Part shown: piece by piece, positions 1 through 6,601 of the stretch
Position numbering within the stretch: the first letter of the stretch is position 1
How the letters are laid out: every line of letters starts with the position of its first letter
Source: Bacillota bacterium
GTDB lineage: Bacteria; Bacillota; Clostridia; Lachnospirales; Lachnospiraceae
Direction: 5' to 3'
Assembly: GCA_023391695.1 (NCBI GenBank)
Contig: JAEWAK010000019.1
Coordinates: forward strand, 1-40,570
Length of the DNA stretch: 40,570 bases
The notes under the pieces: model-generated
Told to the model about the DNA's origin: nothing
What the model saw: only the letters and a program-made list of their open reading frames with translations
Databases searched by the model: none
Program-made: the position numbers and the translations under genes

Positions 1-1740
1 GCATTTAATACATTTATCCTGATGAATGACATGAGCTTCCTTAACCTTACATTCAATGGCTCCGTTCGGACATACTCTTGCACAAAGTGTACAGCCTTTA
101 CATTTATCTGCATCAATTACATAGGAAAGTAATGCTTTACAAACACCTGCGGGACATTTTTTGTCCACCACATGGGAAACATATTCATCTCTGAAATAAC
201 GAAGAGTGGATAATACAGGGTTTGGAGCAGTCTGTCCTAATCCGCAGAGGGAATTTTCTTTAATATGGTAGCAGAGTTCTTCCAGTTTATCGAGATCTTC
301 CATTGTTCCCTGGCCTTTGGTTATCTTATCTAACATCTCATACATACGTTTTGTTCCGATACGGCATGGAGTACATTTACCGCAGGATTCATCCACGGTG
401 AACTCTAAGAAGAATTTGGCGATATCAACCATACAGTTATCTTCATCCATAACGATAAGACCGCCGGAGCCCATCATGGAACCGATTCCGATTAAGTTAT
501 CATAATCGATGGGAATGTCAAAATGTTCCGTAGGAATACATCCGCCGGAAGGACCGCCGGTCTGTGCCGCTTTAAATTTCTTGCCGCCCGGAATTCCGCC
601 GCCGATTTGTTCCACAACTTCACGGAGGGTAGTACCCATGGGGATTTCAACAAGCCCCGTATTTTTAATTTTACCGCCAAGGGCAAATACTTTGGTTCCC
701 TTAGATTTCTCGGTTCCCATGGCAGCAAACCATTCAGGGCCATGTAATATGATCTGCGGAATGTTGGCATAAGTTTCAACATTATTCAAAATAGTGGGTT
801 TTCCGAATAAACCTTTTTGAGCAGGGAACGGAGGTCTTGGACGGGGTTCTCCTCTGTTACCTTCGATGGAGGTCATAAGGGCGGTCTCTTCACCGCATAC
901 GAATGCACCTGCACCAAGTCTTAAACCGATATCAAAATTAAAACCGGTTCCGAAAATATCTTCACCTAACAGTCCGTATTCCCTTGCCTGTGCAATGGCG
1001 ATTTCAAGACGTTCCACGGCAATGGGGTATTCGGCACGTACATAGATATAACCCTGGGAAGCACCGATTGCATAACCGGCAATTGCCATGGCTTCCAATA
1101 CCACGTGGGGATCACCTTCCAATACGGAACGGTCCATGAATGCACCCGGGTCGCCTTCGTCGGCATTACAGCATACATATTTCTGGTCCGCATCGTTGGC
1201 TTTGGCAAGTTTCCATTTTAAACCGGTAGGGAAACCGCCGCCGCCACGGCCGCGCAGACCGCTGTCTAAAAGAGTCTGGATAACCTGGTCAGGAGTATAT
1301 TCGGTCAGAACTTTTCCTAAAGCTTCATAACCGCTGGTACCGATATATTCCTCGATATTTTCCGGATTAATAACACCGCAGTTACGTAATGCAATTCTGT
1401 GCTGTTTTTTATAAAAGTCTGTTTCGTTTAAGGATTTGATACCATCTTCCGTAACGGTTTCCGTATATAGAAGGCGGGTTACAACCCTTCCCTTTAATAA
1501 GTGTTCTGAAACGATTTCGGGAATATCTTCAACCTTAACCATGGAATAGAAGGTTGCTCCCGGATATATGATCATAATCGGTCCTAAGGCACAAAGCCCG
1601 TGGCAGCCGGTCTGAACGACCGAAACTTCTTTGCCTAAACCATTTTTATCAATTTCTGCCTGTAATGATTCAATTACTTTCTGACTTCCTGAGGAAGTAC
1701 ATCCGGTACCACCACAAACTAAAACGTGTGAACGATACAT
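1..1740 (-). CDS. hndC: NuoF-like NADH-binding subunit of bifurcating [FeFe] hydrogenase (HndC/HydB), 3' end cut
   Basis: This is the flavin- and NADH-binding subunit of an electron-bifurcating, cytoplasmic [FeFe] hydrogenase that couples NADH and ferredoxin to H2. My reading of the minus strand from ATG at 1740 gives 580 codons open to the window edge. The order is: an N-terminal thioredoxin-like 2Fe-2S domain (CGGTGC near residue 9, then GCHGLC); a NuoF core with the glycine-rich FMN/NADH loop GLRGRGGGGFPTG, the stretch CNADEGDPGAF and the Fe-S motif ESCGKCTPCRIG; and a C-terminal ferredoxin domain (CKGCTLCARVCP, then a second cluster begun by CIKC at the edge). Relatives run to about 600 residues, so little is missing. 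It starts 3 nt after the stop of the HndB-like gene. The catalytic HydA/HndD subunit would be expected just beyond position 1. The C-terminal ferredoxin extension makes HydB/HndC a better fit than complex I NuoF. Confidence 0.93.
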   Translation of the reverse strand, partial: MYRSHVLVCGGTGCTSSGSQKVIESLQAEIDKNGLGKEVSVVQTGCHGLCALGPIMIIYPGATFYSMVKVEDIPEIVSEHLLKGRVVTRLLYTETVTEDGIKSLNETDFYKKQHRIALRNCGVINPENIEEYIGTSGYEALGKVLTEYTPDQVIQTLLDSGLRGRGGGGFPTGLKWKLAKANDADQKYVCCNADEGDPGAFMDRSVLEGDPHVVLEAMAIAGYAIGASQGYIYVRAEYPIAVERLEIAIAQAREYGLLGEDIFGTGFNFDIGLRLGAGAFVCGEETALMTSIEGNRGEPRPRPPFPAQKGLFGKPTILNNVETYANIPQIILHGPEWFAAMGTEKSKGTKVFALGGKIKNTGLVEIPMGTTLREVVEQIGGGIPGGKKFKAAQTGGPSGGCIPTEHFDIPIDYDNLIGIGSMMGSGGLIVMDEDNCMVDIAKFFLEFTVDESCGKCTPCRIGTKRMYEMLDKITKGQGTMEDLDKLEELCYHIKENSLCGLGQTAPNPVLSTLRYFRDEYVSHVVDKKCPAGVCKALLSYVIDADKCKGCTLCARVCPNGAIECKVKEAHVIHQDKCIKC

Positions 1741-1743
1741 GTT

Positions 1744-2118
1744 TTAAATCCTCCCTTCAGAGCTGATGGTGTATTTGCTGACAACCTGGCCGCGGATAAG
1801 ATGCTGTTCCACAACTTCCAGAGCCTTTTCCGCCGTCATTTTAACATAGGTAACTTTATCTTTACCCGGTTCATATACTTCAACAATTGGTTCATATTGA
1901 CATAAACCGATACAACCGGTCTGGGTAACTGCAATATTTGACAAATTCTTTGTCTGAACAGCATCGGAAAGAGCAGTTAATACAGGTCTTGCGCCGCTTG
2001 CTATTCCGCAGGTAGCCATTCCGACCACAACTCTGGTCTGGCTGTCATTTTCAGAACGTAAGCCGACCTGGCCCTGCATCTTTTCCCTGATCGCTTTTAA
2101 CTCTTCTAGAGTCTTCAT
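1744..2118 (-). CDS. hndB: HndB-like thioredoxin-fold 2Fe-2S protein
   Basis: A 124-residue protein of the HndB type (thioredoxin-like [2Fe-2S] ferredoxin), presumed to be an electron-carrying accessory of the bifurcating hydrogenase. The cluster ligands are visible as ATCGIASGA near residue 35 and TGCIGLCQYEP near residue 90, i.e. Cys-x(n)-Cys then CxxxC. It closely resembles the N-terminal extension of the NuoF-like protein that follows 3 nt downstream, as if the domain exists both fused and free. The start at 2118 is supported by AAGGAGG about 7 nt upstream on the minus strand. A 280-nt gap separates it from the preceding HATPase gene, unusually large for this operon, and that gap contains hairpins and a Rex-like site. 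Confidence 0.88.
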   Translation of the reverse strand: MKTLEELKAIREKMQGQVGLRSENDSQTRVVVGMATCGIASGARPVLTALSDAVQTKNLSNIAVTQTGCIGLCQYEPIVEVYEPGKDKVTYVKMTAEKALEVVEQHLIRGQVVSKYTISSEGRI

Positions 2119-2185
2119 ATAATATCCTCCTTGTTAAAAATTATGTGACTGTTCAGTCTCACCGGTTTTTGTAAACCGATGGACA

Positions 2186-2210
2186 CAAAATGCCGGAAAA
2201 CCGCATTTTG
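2186..2210. repeat. Perfect 8-bp hairpin in the hnd operon gap
   Basis: CAAAATGC (2186-2193) and GCATTTTG (2203-2210) are perfect inverted repeats around a 9-nt loop. A second hairpin, CGGTTT/AAACCG with a 4-nt loop, lies beside it at 2163-2178. Neither has a T-run on either strand, so they are unlikely to be strong terminators. They sit in the leader of hndB and could act as RNA processing or stability elements. Confidence 0.6.
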
Positions 2211-2294
2211 GCGCCAATCGGCTCGAATTTTCGAAGCATTTTTTATATACTTTATTCTCCAATTGACTGAATAGTGACAAATTATGATGTTAAT

Positions 2295-2312
2295 CTGTTA
2301 AATATTTGTCAA
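2295..2312 (-). promoter_or_regulatory. Rex-like operator overlapping a TTGACA box inside the hnd operon
   Basis: The minus strand reads TTGACAAATATTTAACAG. Against the clostridial Rex consensus TTGTTAANNNNTTAACAA it matches 11 of 14 defined positions. The first six bases (2307-2312) also form a consensus -35 hexamer, although I see no strong -10 at 17 nt. Rex is the NADH-sensing repressor of fermentation and hydrogenase genes in Clostridia, so the context fits. This is a by-eye match. Confidence 0.4.
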
Positions 2313-2398
2313 ACTTTTCTATAATTTAATAATGATATCGTACCAATTTTGGCAGATATCAACAATAGTTTGGTTCAGGATAAACATTAACAGCTTAA

Positions 2399-2956
2399 CT
2401 AAAAAATTCTTCCAGCGTCTGCTTCTAATTGGTTTTCCTTAAGATATTCTTTTATATAGGATGATACCTCAGGTGTATCTAAAGGTACGTCTCCCAGGAG
2501 TTCTCGAAATTCACGAGTATCTAATGTAAAGCTTTTCTCATCTACTTTATAGATATATAAAAAATCTATTTCCGTATTTAATGTAATTAAGGTATGCATG
2601 GTACTGGTCATATCGCCTAAAGGCATTCGGTCAATATGGGATAGTACAAATACTGCAGTAACCTCAGTACCCCTGCCGGGTTTTGAGTCTATAGCGAATT
2701 CACCGCCGGTGACTTCAGCTGCATATTTAAAAAATGGTACTCCCAATCCTACCGACCTGGTTGTTCGGGTCGTATAAAAAGGATCTTCTACTTTAGCAAT
2801 CTGTTCTGCTGTCATTCCGAGACCGTTGTCCGATATAGTAATGGTTAATCTGTCCTGTTCACTGTCAATATCTACCTGAATCTGTATAAAATCCGCATTC
2901 GCACGAATGGAATTCTGAACCACATCCAATACATTTAGAGAAAGTTCTGTCATCAT
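2399..2956 (-). CDS. HATPase-fold ATP-binding protein in the hydrogenase operon
   Basis: A 185-residue protein with a GHKL/histidine-kinase ATPase fold but no dimerisation/phosphoacceptor domain. The N box is at residues 5-21 (ELSLNVLDVVQNSIRANA), the G1 box at DNGLGM near 45, DPFYTT near 58 and the G2 box at SVGLGVPF near 68. The last 80 residues match nothing I recognise. It starts 14 nt after the NuoE-like gene, at one of two adjacent ATGs and without a clear ribosome site, so it is probably translationally coupled. An ATPase of this type between the NuoE and NuoF genes is a recurrent arrangement in bifurcating hydrogenase operons, and its role there is not established to my knowledge. It may be a protein kinase/anti-sigma type regulator or an assembly factor. 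Confidence 0.85.
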   Translation of the reverse strand: MMTELSLNVLDVVQNSIRANADFIQIQVDIDSEQDRLTITISDNGLGMTAEQIAKVEDPFYTTRTTRSVGLGVPFFKYAAEVTGGEFAIDSKPGRGTEVTAVFVLSHIDRMPLGDMTSTMHTLITLNTEIDFLYIYKVDEKSFTLDTREFRELLGDVPLDTPEVSSYIKEYLKENQLEADAGRIF

Positions 2957-2970
2957 AGGATCAATATGTG

Positions 2971-3465
2971 TTATGCATACTTTGCTAAGATATCCGGAAG
3001 CTCATCTGCGGTTAATCTTCCGTAAACATCTTCGTTAATGGTCAATACGGGTGCTAAGCCGCAGGCACCGATACAACGACAGGCATCCAATGAGAATTTG
3101 CCGTCCGGAGTACATTCACCGCCGTCAATATGAAGCAGTTCCATCAACTTATTGTAAATATCGCCGGAACCTTTTACATAACAGGCCGTACCCAGACATA
3201 CGGAAACCTTGTATTTTCCTTTGGGACTTAACGAAAACTGGGAGTAAAAAGTCACAACCCCGTATATTTTTTCCAATGGCATATCCAATTCGTTTGAAAT
3301 TATGGTCTGCACTTCAACTGGCAGATATCCATAGATGTTCTGCGCTTTTTGTAAAATAGGCATCAGCGCGCCTTTGTCATTCCTGTGTACGTGAATGACT
3401 TTAAGAAGTTCCGCTTCTTGCTCTTTTGAACCGGCAAAAGGGACTAATTTTTTTTGGGAACCCAT
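2971..3465 (-). CDS. hndA: NuoE-like 2Fe-2S subunit of bifurcating hydrogenase (HndA/HydC)
   Basis: A 164-residue thioredoxin-like [2Fe-2S] subunit that receives electrons from the NuoF-like subunit. Family hallmarks are visible: helical N-terminus, YGVVTFYSQF, the ligand motif CLGTACYVKGS near residue 91 and the second pair CRCIGACGLAP near 131. The length is normal for NuoE/HydC (150-170). The start at 3465 follows a strong AAGGAGG with 6-7 nt spacing. It is the first gene of a minus-strand operon continuing through the HATPase, HndB-like and NuoF-like genes. Co-occurrence with the HndB-like gene favours the Hnd/HydABC hydrogenase over respiratory complex I. Confidence 0.93.
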   Translation of the reverse strand: MGSQKKLVPFAGSKEQEAELLKVIHVHRNDKGALMPILQKAQNIYGYLPVEVQTIISNELDMPLEKIYGVVTFYSQFSLSPKGKYKVSVCLGTACYVKGSGDIYNKLMELLHIDGGECTPDGKFSLDACRCIGACGLAPVLTINEDVYGRLTADELPDILAKYA

Positions 3466-3603
3466 TTTTTAACCTCCTTGATTCTGATCTTGTTCTGTTA
3501 ATATACCTTATACTTTATACCTTATAAAAAGATGCTCATTTATCTTCCGATAAAAGGCGGTGTCTTTTACTGCCGCAGAGCGATTTTGCATAAGAAAACG
3601 CTT

Positions 3604-3633
3604 ATTATACAACTCTCTGTCGACAAACAACAT
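3604..3633 (-). promoter_or_regulatory. Probable promoter of the hnd operon
   Basis: On the minus strand a perfect -10 TATAAT occupies 3604-3609. The best -35 candidates are ATGTTG (3628-3633, 18-nt spacer) and TTGTTT (3625-3630, 15-nt spacer), both imperfect. Transcription would start about 130 nt before hndA. An 8-bp palindrome TGTCGACA (3618-3625) lies inside the spacer and could be an operator. The rest of the 3466-3822 gap is AT-rich and I see no gene in it. Confidence 0.45.
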
Positions 3634-3738
3634 CAGTATAACATGTTATTGATAAAAAATCTACATATAATATTAAATTCACAAAACTTACTAGTATGTC
3701 CATATAATTTCTATTTTATTCTTAACAATTTTAATCAG

Positions 3739-3767
3739 TTGAAAAAAACTATTGGCAATGTTATACT
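3739..3767 (+). promoter_or_regulatory. Sigma-A type promoter for the DRTGG/HydS operon
   Basis: TTGAAA (3739-3744), a 17-nt spacer and TATACT (3762-3767) form a near-consensus promoter pointing at the gene that starts at 3823. It is divergent from the hnd promoter. A TTAACAA half-site (3722-3728), like half of a Rex operator, lies just upstream, but its other half is poor. Confidence 0.65.
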
Positions 3768-3822
3768 ATATTTATTTATTATATTTAAATAAACTGTAAG
3801 AATTGCATACAGGGAGGTTTTT

Positions 3823-4173
3823 ATGACCGTAAATGATGTAAAGTCAATATTGGGAGCAGGTATCTTATGCGGAGAAGAGTATTTGGAAAAAGAAGTCCAT
3901 ACAGCCTGCGGCGCCGATATGATGAGTGATGTTCTGGCTTTTGTAAAAGATCAGTCGGTATTGCTGACCGGTTTATGTAATCCGCAGGTAATACGGACAG
4001 CGGAGATGATGGATATTATATGCATTGTATTTGTCCGCGGCAAGAAACCCGACGAAGCTATGATCTCTCTGGCACAGGAGAGCGGAATTGTCTTATTGTC
4101 CACCGGGCACCGAATGTTTTCAGCCTGCGGAATGCTCTATGAAAAAGGCCTGCATGGAGGTGCATCCGATTGA
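3823..4173 (+). CDS. DRTGG-domain protein (first copy)
   Basis: A 116-residue protein made of a single DRTGG-like domain, the small domain also found beside CBS pairs and in the N-terminus of HPr kinase. Visible features are the start MTVNDVKSILGAGILCGEEY, a central VLLTGLCNPQVIRTAEM and VLLSTGHRMFSACGMLYE at the end. It is presumed to be a ligand- or protein-binding regulator; its ligand is unknown. AGGGAGG about 8 nt upstream fixes the start. Its stop overlaps the TTG start of the next gene, so the two are translationally coupled. A diverged paralogue lies on the far side of the hydrogenase-like gene (6254-6601). Small DRTGG proteins commonly accompany sensory hydrogenase genes in Clostridia, which is the best clue to function. 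Confidence 0.8.
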   Translation: MTVNDVKSILGAGILCGEEYLEKEVHTACGADMMSDVLAFVKDQSVLLTGLCNPQVIRTAEMMDIICIVFVRGKKPDEAMISLAQESGIVLLSTGHRMFSACGMLYEKGLHGGASD

Positions 4174-4592
4174 GCAGTCAAATACACTTAACCTATCATG
4201 TTTCTCCTGATGATTTTACCAGGGCAGGAGAGGCTTCCAGTGATGTAAAAAGTAAATTAAAACAAATGGGAGTCAGCCCTGAGTCGGTACGTAAGGTTGC
4301 CATAGCCATGTATGAAGGTGAGATCAATATGGTGATCCACGCCGAAGGGGGTACCATTGACGTGATCATATCCGCGGATGAAATTTTAATGGTCCTGGCG
4401 GATAAAGGCCCGGGGATACCGGACATTGAACTGGCGATGCAGGATGGTTATTCCACGGCCCCGGACAATGTACGTGCACTTGGTTTTGGAGCAGGGATGG
4501 GACTTCCGAACATGAAAAAATATTCCGATGAAATGGATATCCGGACGGTATTGGGAGCAGGAACTACCGTAACGATGAAAGTATATTTATAG
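4170..4592 (+). CDS. RsbT/RsbW-like anti-sigma-type serine kinase ATPase
   Basis: A 140-residue GHKL ATPase of the anti-sigma factor/serine kinase type. The N box is around residues 45-60 (AIAMYEGEINMVIHA), the G1 box at DKGPGIPD near residue 79 and the G2 box at GFGAGMGLPNMKKYSD near 108, the pattern seen in RsbT/RsbW. Such proteins bind or phosphorylate a STAS-domain partner. The start is a TTG at 4170 overlapping the previous stop by 2 nt, with GGAGGTG about 9 nt upstream; no ATG is available near it. No STAS partner or sigma factor gene is visible, but a SpoIIE-like phosphatase is encoded 4 kb away, which suggests a split partner-switching module. Confidence 0.82.
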   Translation: MSSQIHLTYHVSPDDFTRAGEASSDVKSKLKQMGVSPESVRKVAIAMYEGEINMVIHAEGGTIDVIISADEILMVLADKGPGIPDIELAMQDGYSTAPDNVRALGFGAGMGLPNMKKYSDEMDIRTVLGAGTTVTMKVYL

Positions 4593-4752
4593 GCAGGATA
4601 CCGCATACATTGATATGGAAACGATAAATGCCTCATATTTAAACAGTAACCGGCAAGCATTTTCTGTAAGTCATCAAAACGGGACAGAAAAGTCTGAAAA
4701 CGGCATGCTGTTATTGAATTTATTTCTTTTATTGGCTATATCCGAATAGATC

Positions 4753-4780
4753 ATGTATCCGGCCGGTTAAGCCGGTACAT
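4753..4780 (+). other. Hairpin just upstream of the sensory hydrogenase gene
   Basis: ATGTATCCGGC (4753-4763) pairs with GCCGGTACAT (4771-4780) with one bulged T and a 7-nt loop. No T-run follows, so it is not a terminator. It ends about 20 nt before the start of the next gene and may affect mRNA stability or translation. The wider gap (4593-4803) also contains a 44-codon open frame at 4615-4749 without a convincing ribosome site. Confidence 0.5.
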
Positions 4781-4803
4781 TAAGAATTGGGGATGAGTAG
4801 GAA

Positions 4804-6111
4804 ATGGATAAGTTTTTTACTGCTGTCCGCCTGGACGAGAGTCTGTGCAAGGGGTGCATCAATTGTATCAAGAGATGTCCCACTCAGGCTATCCGGGTAA
4901 GGAACGGAAAGGCTGTTATTACAAAAAAGTTTTGCATCGACTGCGGGGAATGCATCCGGATTTGCCCCCACCATGCCAAACTGGCGATATATGACCCGTT
5001 AAGTATATTAAACCAATATGAATATACTGTGGCCTTACCCGCACCTTCCCTGTATGGACAGTTTAATAATCTGGATGATGTTAATATTGTACTTACCGCA
5101 TTAAAACGCATGGGATTCGATGATGTTTACGAAGTCAGCGGGGCAGCGGAACTGGTTTCCGAGATATCCAGAAAGTATGTGGCGGAGCATAAGGACCAGT
5201 GGCCTTTCATCAGCACGGCCTGTCCTTCCGTGGTACGTCTGATCCGGGTACGTTTTCCTAACCTGATTGAACATCTGCTTCCGGTTAAGGCTCCGGTGGA
5301 CCTGGCCGCATCCCTGGCCAGGAAAAAGGCCATGAAGGACACCGGCCTGCCCGCCGACAAGATCGGAATTATATTCATATCCCCCTGTCCGGCCAAGGTA
5401 AGCGCGGTAAAGATACCGCTCGGCATAGAGAAAAGTGATGTGGACGGGGTACTTGCAATTAAGGAGGTATACCCAAAGCTGCTGCCCTTTATGAAGGAAG
5501 CAGAGGCAGCTCAGGATATTGAAGAGCTTGCCATATCCGGCAAGATCGGAATCAGCTGGGGAGGAACCGGCGGAGAAGCAGGAGGCCTGCTTACCGACAG
5601 CTATCTGGCAGCGGACGGTATTGAAAATGTTATACGGGTGCTGGAGGATCTGGAGGACCAGAAATTCAGCTCCCTGGAATTTATTGAATTAAATGCCTGC
5701 AGCGGCGGCTGTGTAGGCGGCGTCCTTACGGTTGAGAATCCCTTTGTGGCAAAGGTCAAAATAAAACGTCTCAGAAAATATATGCCCGTTGCCTGCAATC
5801 ATCTGATCAACGGCAATGCGAAAGAGGTATACTGGACCGAAGAAGTAAGATATGAACCGGTATTCAAGCTGGGAATGGATATAAAGGAAAGTATAGCCAT
5901 GATGGCAAAAGTAGAGGAATTATGTGACCGGTTTCCCGGGCTGGACTGCGGATCCTGCGGAGCCCCGACCTGTAAGGCCCTGGCAGAAGATGTGGTCCGG
6001 GGTGTTGCAAAGGAAAAGGACTGTATTCACATCCTTCGTGAATTTATTCACAAAATCTCCGATGAAATGTCTATGCTTGACAGTAAAGGCGGGAATTCGG
6101 AACCGGAATGA
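4804..6111 (+). CDS. Sensory-type [FeFe] hydrogenase-like protein with Cys-to-Ala change in the L1 motif
   Basis: A 435-residue cytoplasmic H-cluster protein. The order is: two [4Fe-4S] ferredoxin motifs (residues 15-26 and 44-56); the H-cluster domain with L1 STACPS (Ala139-Cys140), L2 ISPCPAK (Cys195) and L3 ELNACSGGCVGG (Cys299, Cys303); and a C-terminal CGSCGAPTC Fe-S domain (Cys382, 385, 390 and a distal Cys). The four H-cluster ligands are present, but the cysteine that carries protons in catalytic enzymes (L1 TSCCP) is alanine, as in putatively sensory hydrogenases. It probably senses H2 or redox state rather than turning over H2 fast. It lies between two DRTGG genes and after an RsbW-like ATPase, consistent with signalling. 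The start at 4804 has only a weak GGGGATGAGTAGG ribosome site. Confidence 0.88.
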   Translation: MDKFFTAVRLDESLCKGCINCIKRCPTQAIRVRNGKAVITKKFCIDCGECIRICPHHAKLAIYDPLSILNQYEYTVALPAPSLYGQFNNLDDVNIVLTALKRMGFDDVYEVSGAAELVSEISRKYVAEHKDQWPFISTACPSVVRLIRVRFPNLIEHLLPVKAPVDLAASLARKKAMKDTGLPADKIGIIFISPCPAKVSAVKIPLGIEKSDVDGVLAIKEVYPKLLPFMKEAEAAQDIEELAISGKIGISWGGTGGEAGGLLTDSYLAADGIENVIRVLEDLEDQKFSSLEFIELNACSGGCVGGVLTVENPFVAKVKIKRLRKYMPVACNHLINGNAKEVYWTEEVRYEPVFKLGMDIKESIAMMAKVEELCDRFPGLDCGSCGAPTCKALAEDVVRGVAKEKDCIHILREFIHKISDEMSMLDSKGGNSEPE

Positions 6112-6133
6112 TAAAAAAGGTGCAGTATTGTAC

Positions 6134-6160
6134 GTGTGCCAGGGCACACAGATGGGAGTT
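6134..6160 (+). repeat. Hairpin plus shared tag CACAGATGGGAGTT
   Basis: GTGTGC/GCACAC with a 4-nt loop (6134-6149) runs straight into CACAGATGGGAGTT (6147-6160). The same tag, again following a small GC hairpin, occurs at 19107-19120, where GGGAG serves as the ribosome site of a gene. Over 17 nt (GCRCACAGATGGGAGTT) the two differ by one base. Here no gene starts after it, so it may be a relic of a dispersed repeat. Confidence 0.55.
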
Positions 6161-6162
6161 CA

Positions 6163-6240
6163 GGTTGAAAAATAAATTTTTCAACCGAAAGTTTGTGCTT
6201 GCGCACCACAAACTTGATATGCACAAAGAGCGTGCGCAAG
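6163..6240 (+). other. Structured leader of the second DRTGG gene, with possible pseudoknot
   Basis: Two perfect hairpins stand in a row: GGTTGAAAAA/TTTTTCAACC (6163-6186, 4-nt loop) and AAGTTTGTG/CACAAACTT (6189-6215, 9-nt loop). The whole 9-nt loop of the second, CTTGCGCAC (6198-6206), is complementary to GTGCGCAAG at 6232-6240, which ends 3 nt before the AGAGG ribosome site. That would allow a pseudoknot controlling translation of the gene at 6254. No known riboswitch class is recognised. Folding is inferred by eye. Confidence 0.55.
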
Positions 6241-6253
6241 AATAGAGGTTAAA

Positions 6254-6601
6254 ATGACAGTACAGGATTTGATCAAAAAGGAAGTATTTAAAGTTATTAA
6301 TGTTGGGGAAAATCTGGATAAAGTAATATCCAAACCGTTTTGCTGTGATTTGTTAAGTATTGCCATGGGTAAGGCACCTGCCGATTCTGCCTGGGTTACG
6401 GTCATGGGTAATATCAATACCCTGGCAGTGGCTGCCTTAACCGATATTGCCTGTATCGTCTTAGCTGAGGGGGCGGTGCTTGATATTCCTGCACTGGATA
6501 AGGCTAAGAACCAGAAGATTACGGTACTTGCTACCGATAAGCCCATATTTGACGCGTCACTTATGGTGTATGAAATGCTCCATGCTGCCCCTGTCCTATG
6601 A
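6254..6601 (+). CDS. DRTGG-domain protein (second copy)
   Basis: A 115-residue single-domain DRTGG-like protein, paralogous in plan to the one at 3823-4173: an N-terminal MTVQDLIKKEVFKVINVGEN, a middle VTVMGNINTLAVAALTDIACIV and a C-terminal VLATDKPIFDASLMVYEML. It presumably acts as a binding or regulatory subunit. AGAGG about 6 nt upstream of ATG 6254 supports the start. It follows the sensory hydrogenase gene after a 142-nt structured gap and overlaps the PHP gene by about 20 nt, so the latter is probably coupled to it. Its strong divergence from the first copy suggests distinct partners. Confidence 0.78.
   Translation: MTVQDLIKKEVFKVINVGENLDKVISKPFCCDLLSIAMGKAPADSAWVTVMGNINTLAVAALTDIACIVLAEGAVLDIPALDKAKNQKITVLATDKPIFDASLMVYEMLHAAPVL

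Noticed and set aside
3532..3792. 86-codon plus-strand frame in the divergent promoter region
   Set aside because: AT-rich, no ribosome site, overlaps both promoters; reads as chance.
4615..4749. 44-codon frame between the RsbW-like and sensory hydrogenase genes
   Set aside because: No convincing ribosome site and no family resemblance; kept only as a remark.
6480..6581. Upstream extension of the PHP protein
   Set aside because: It would overlap the DRTGG gene by 120 nt; the PHP family starts just before the HxH motif, so 6582 is preferred.
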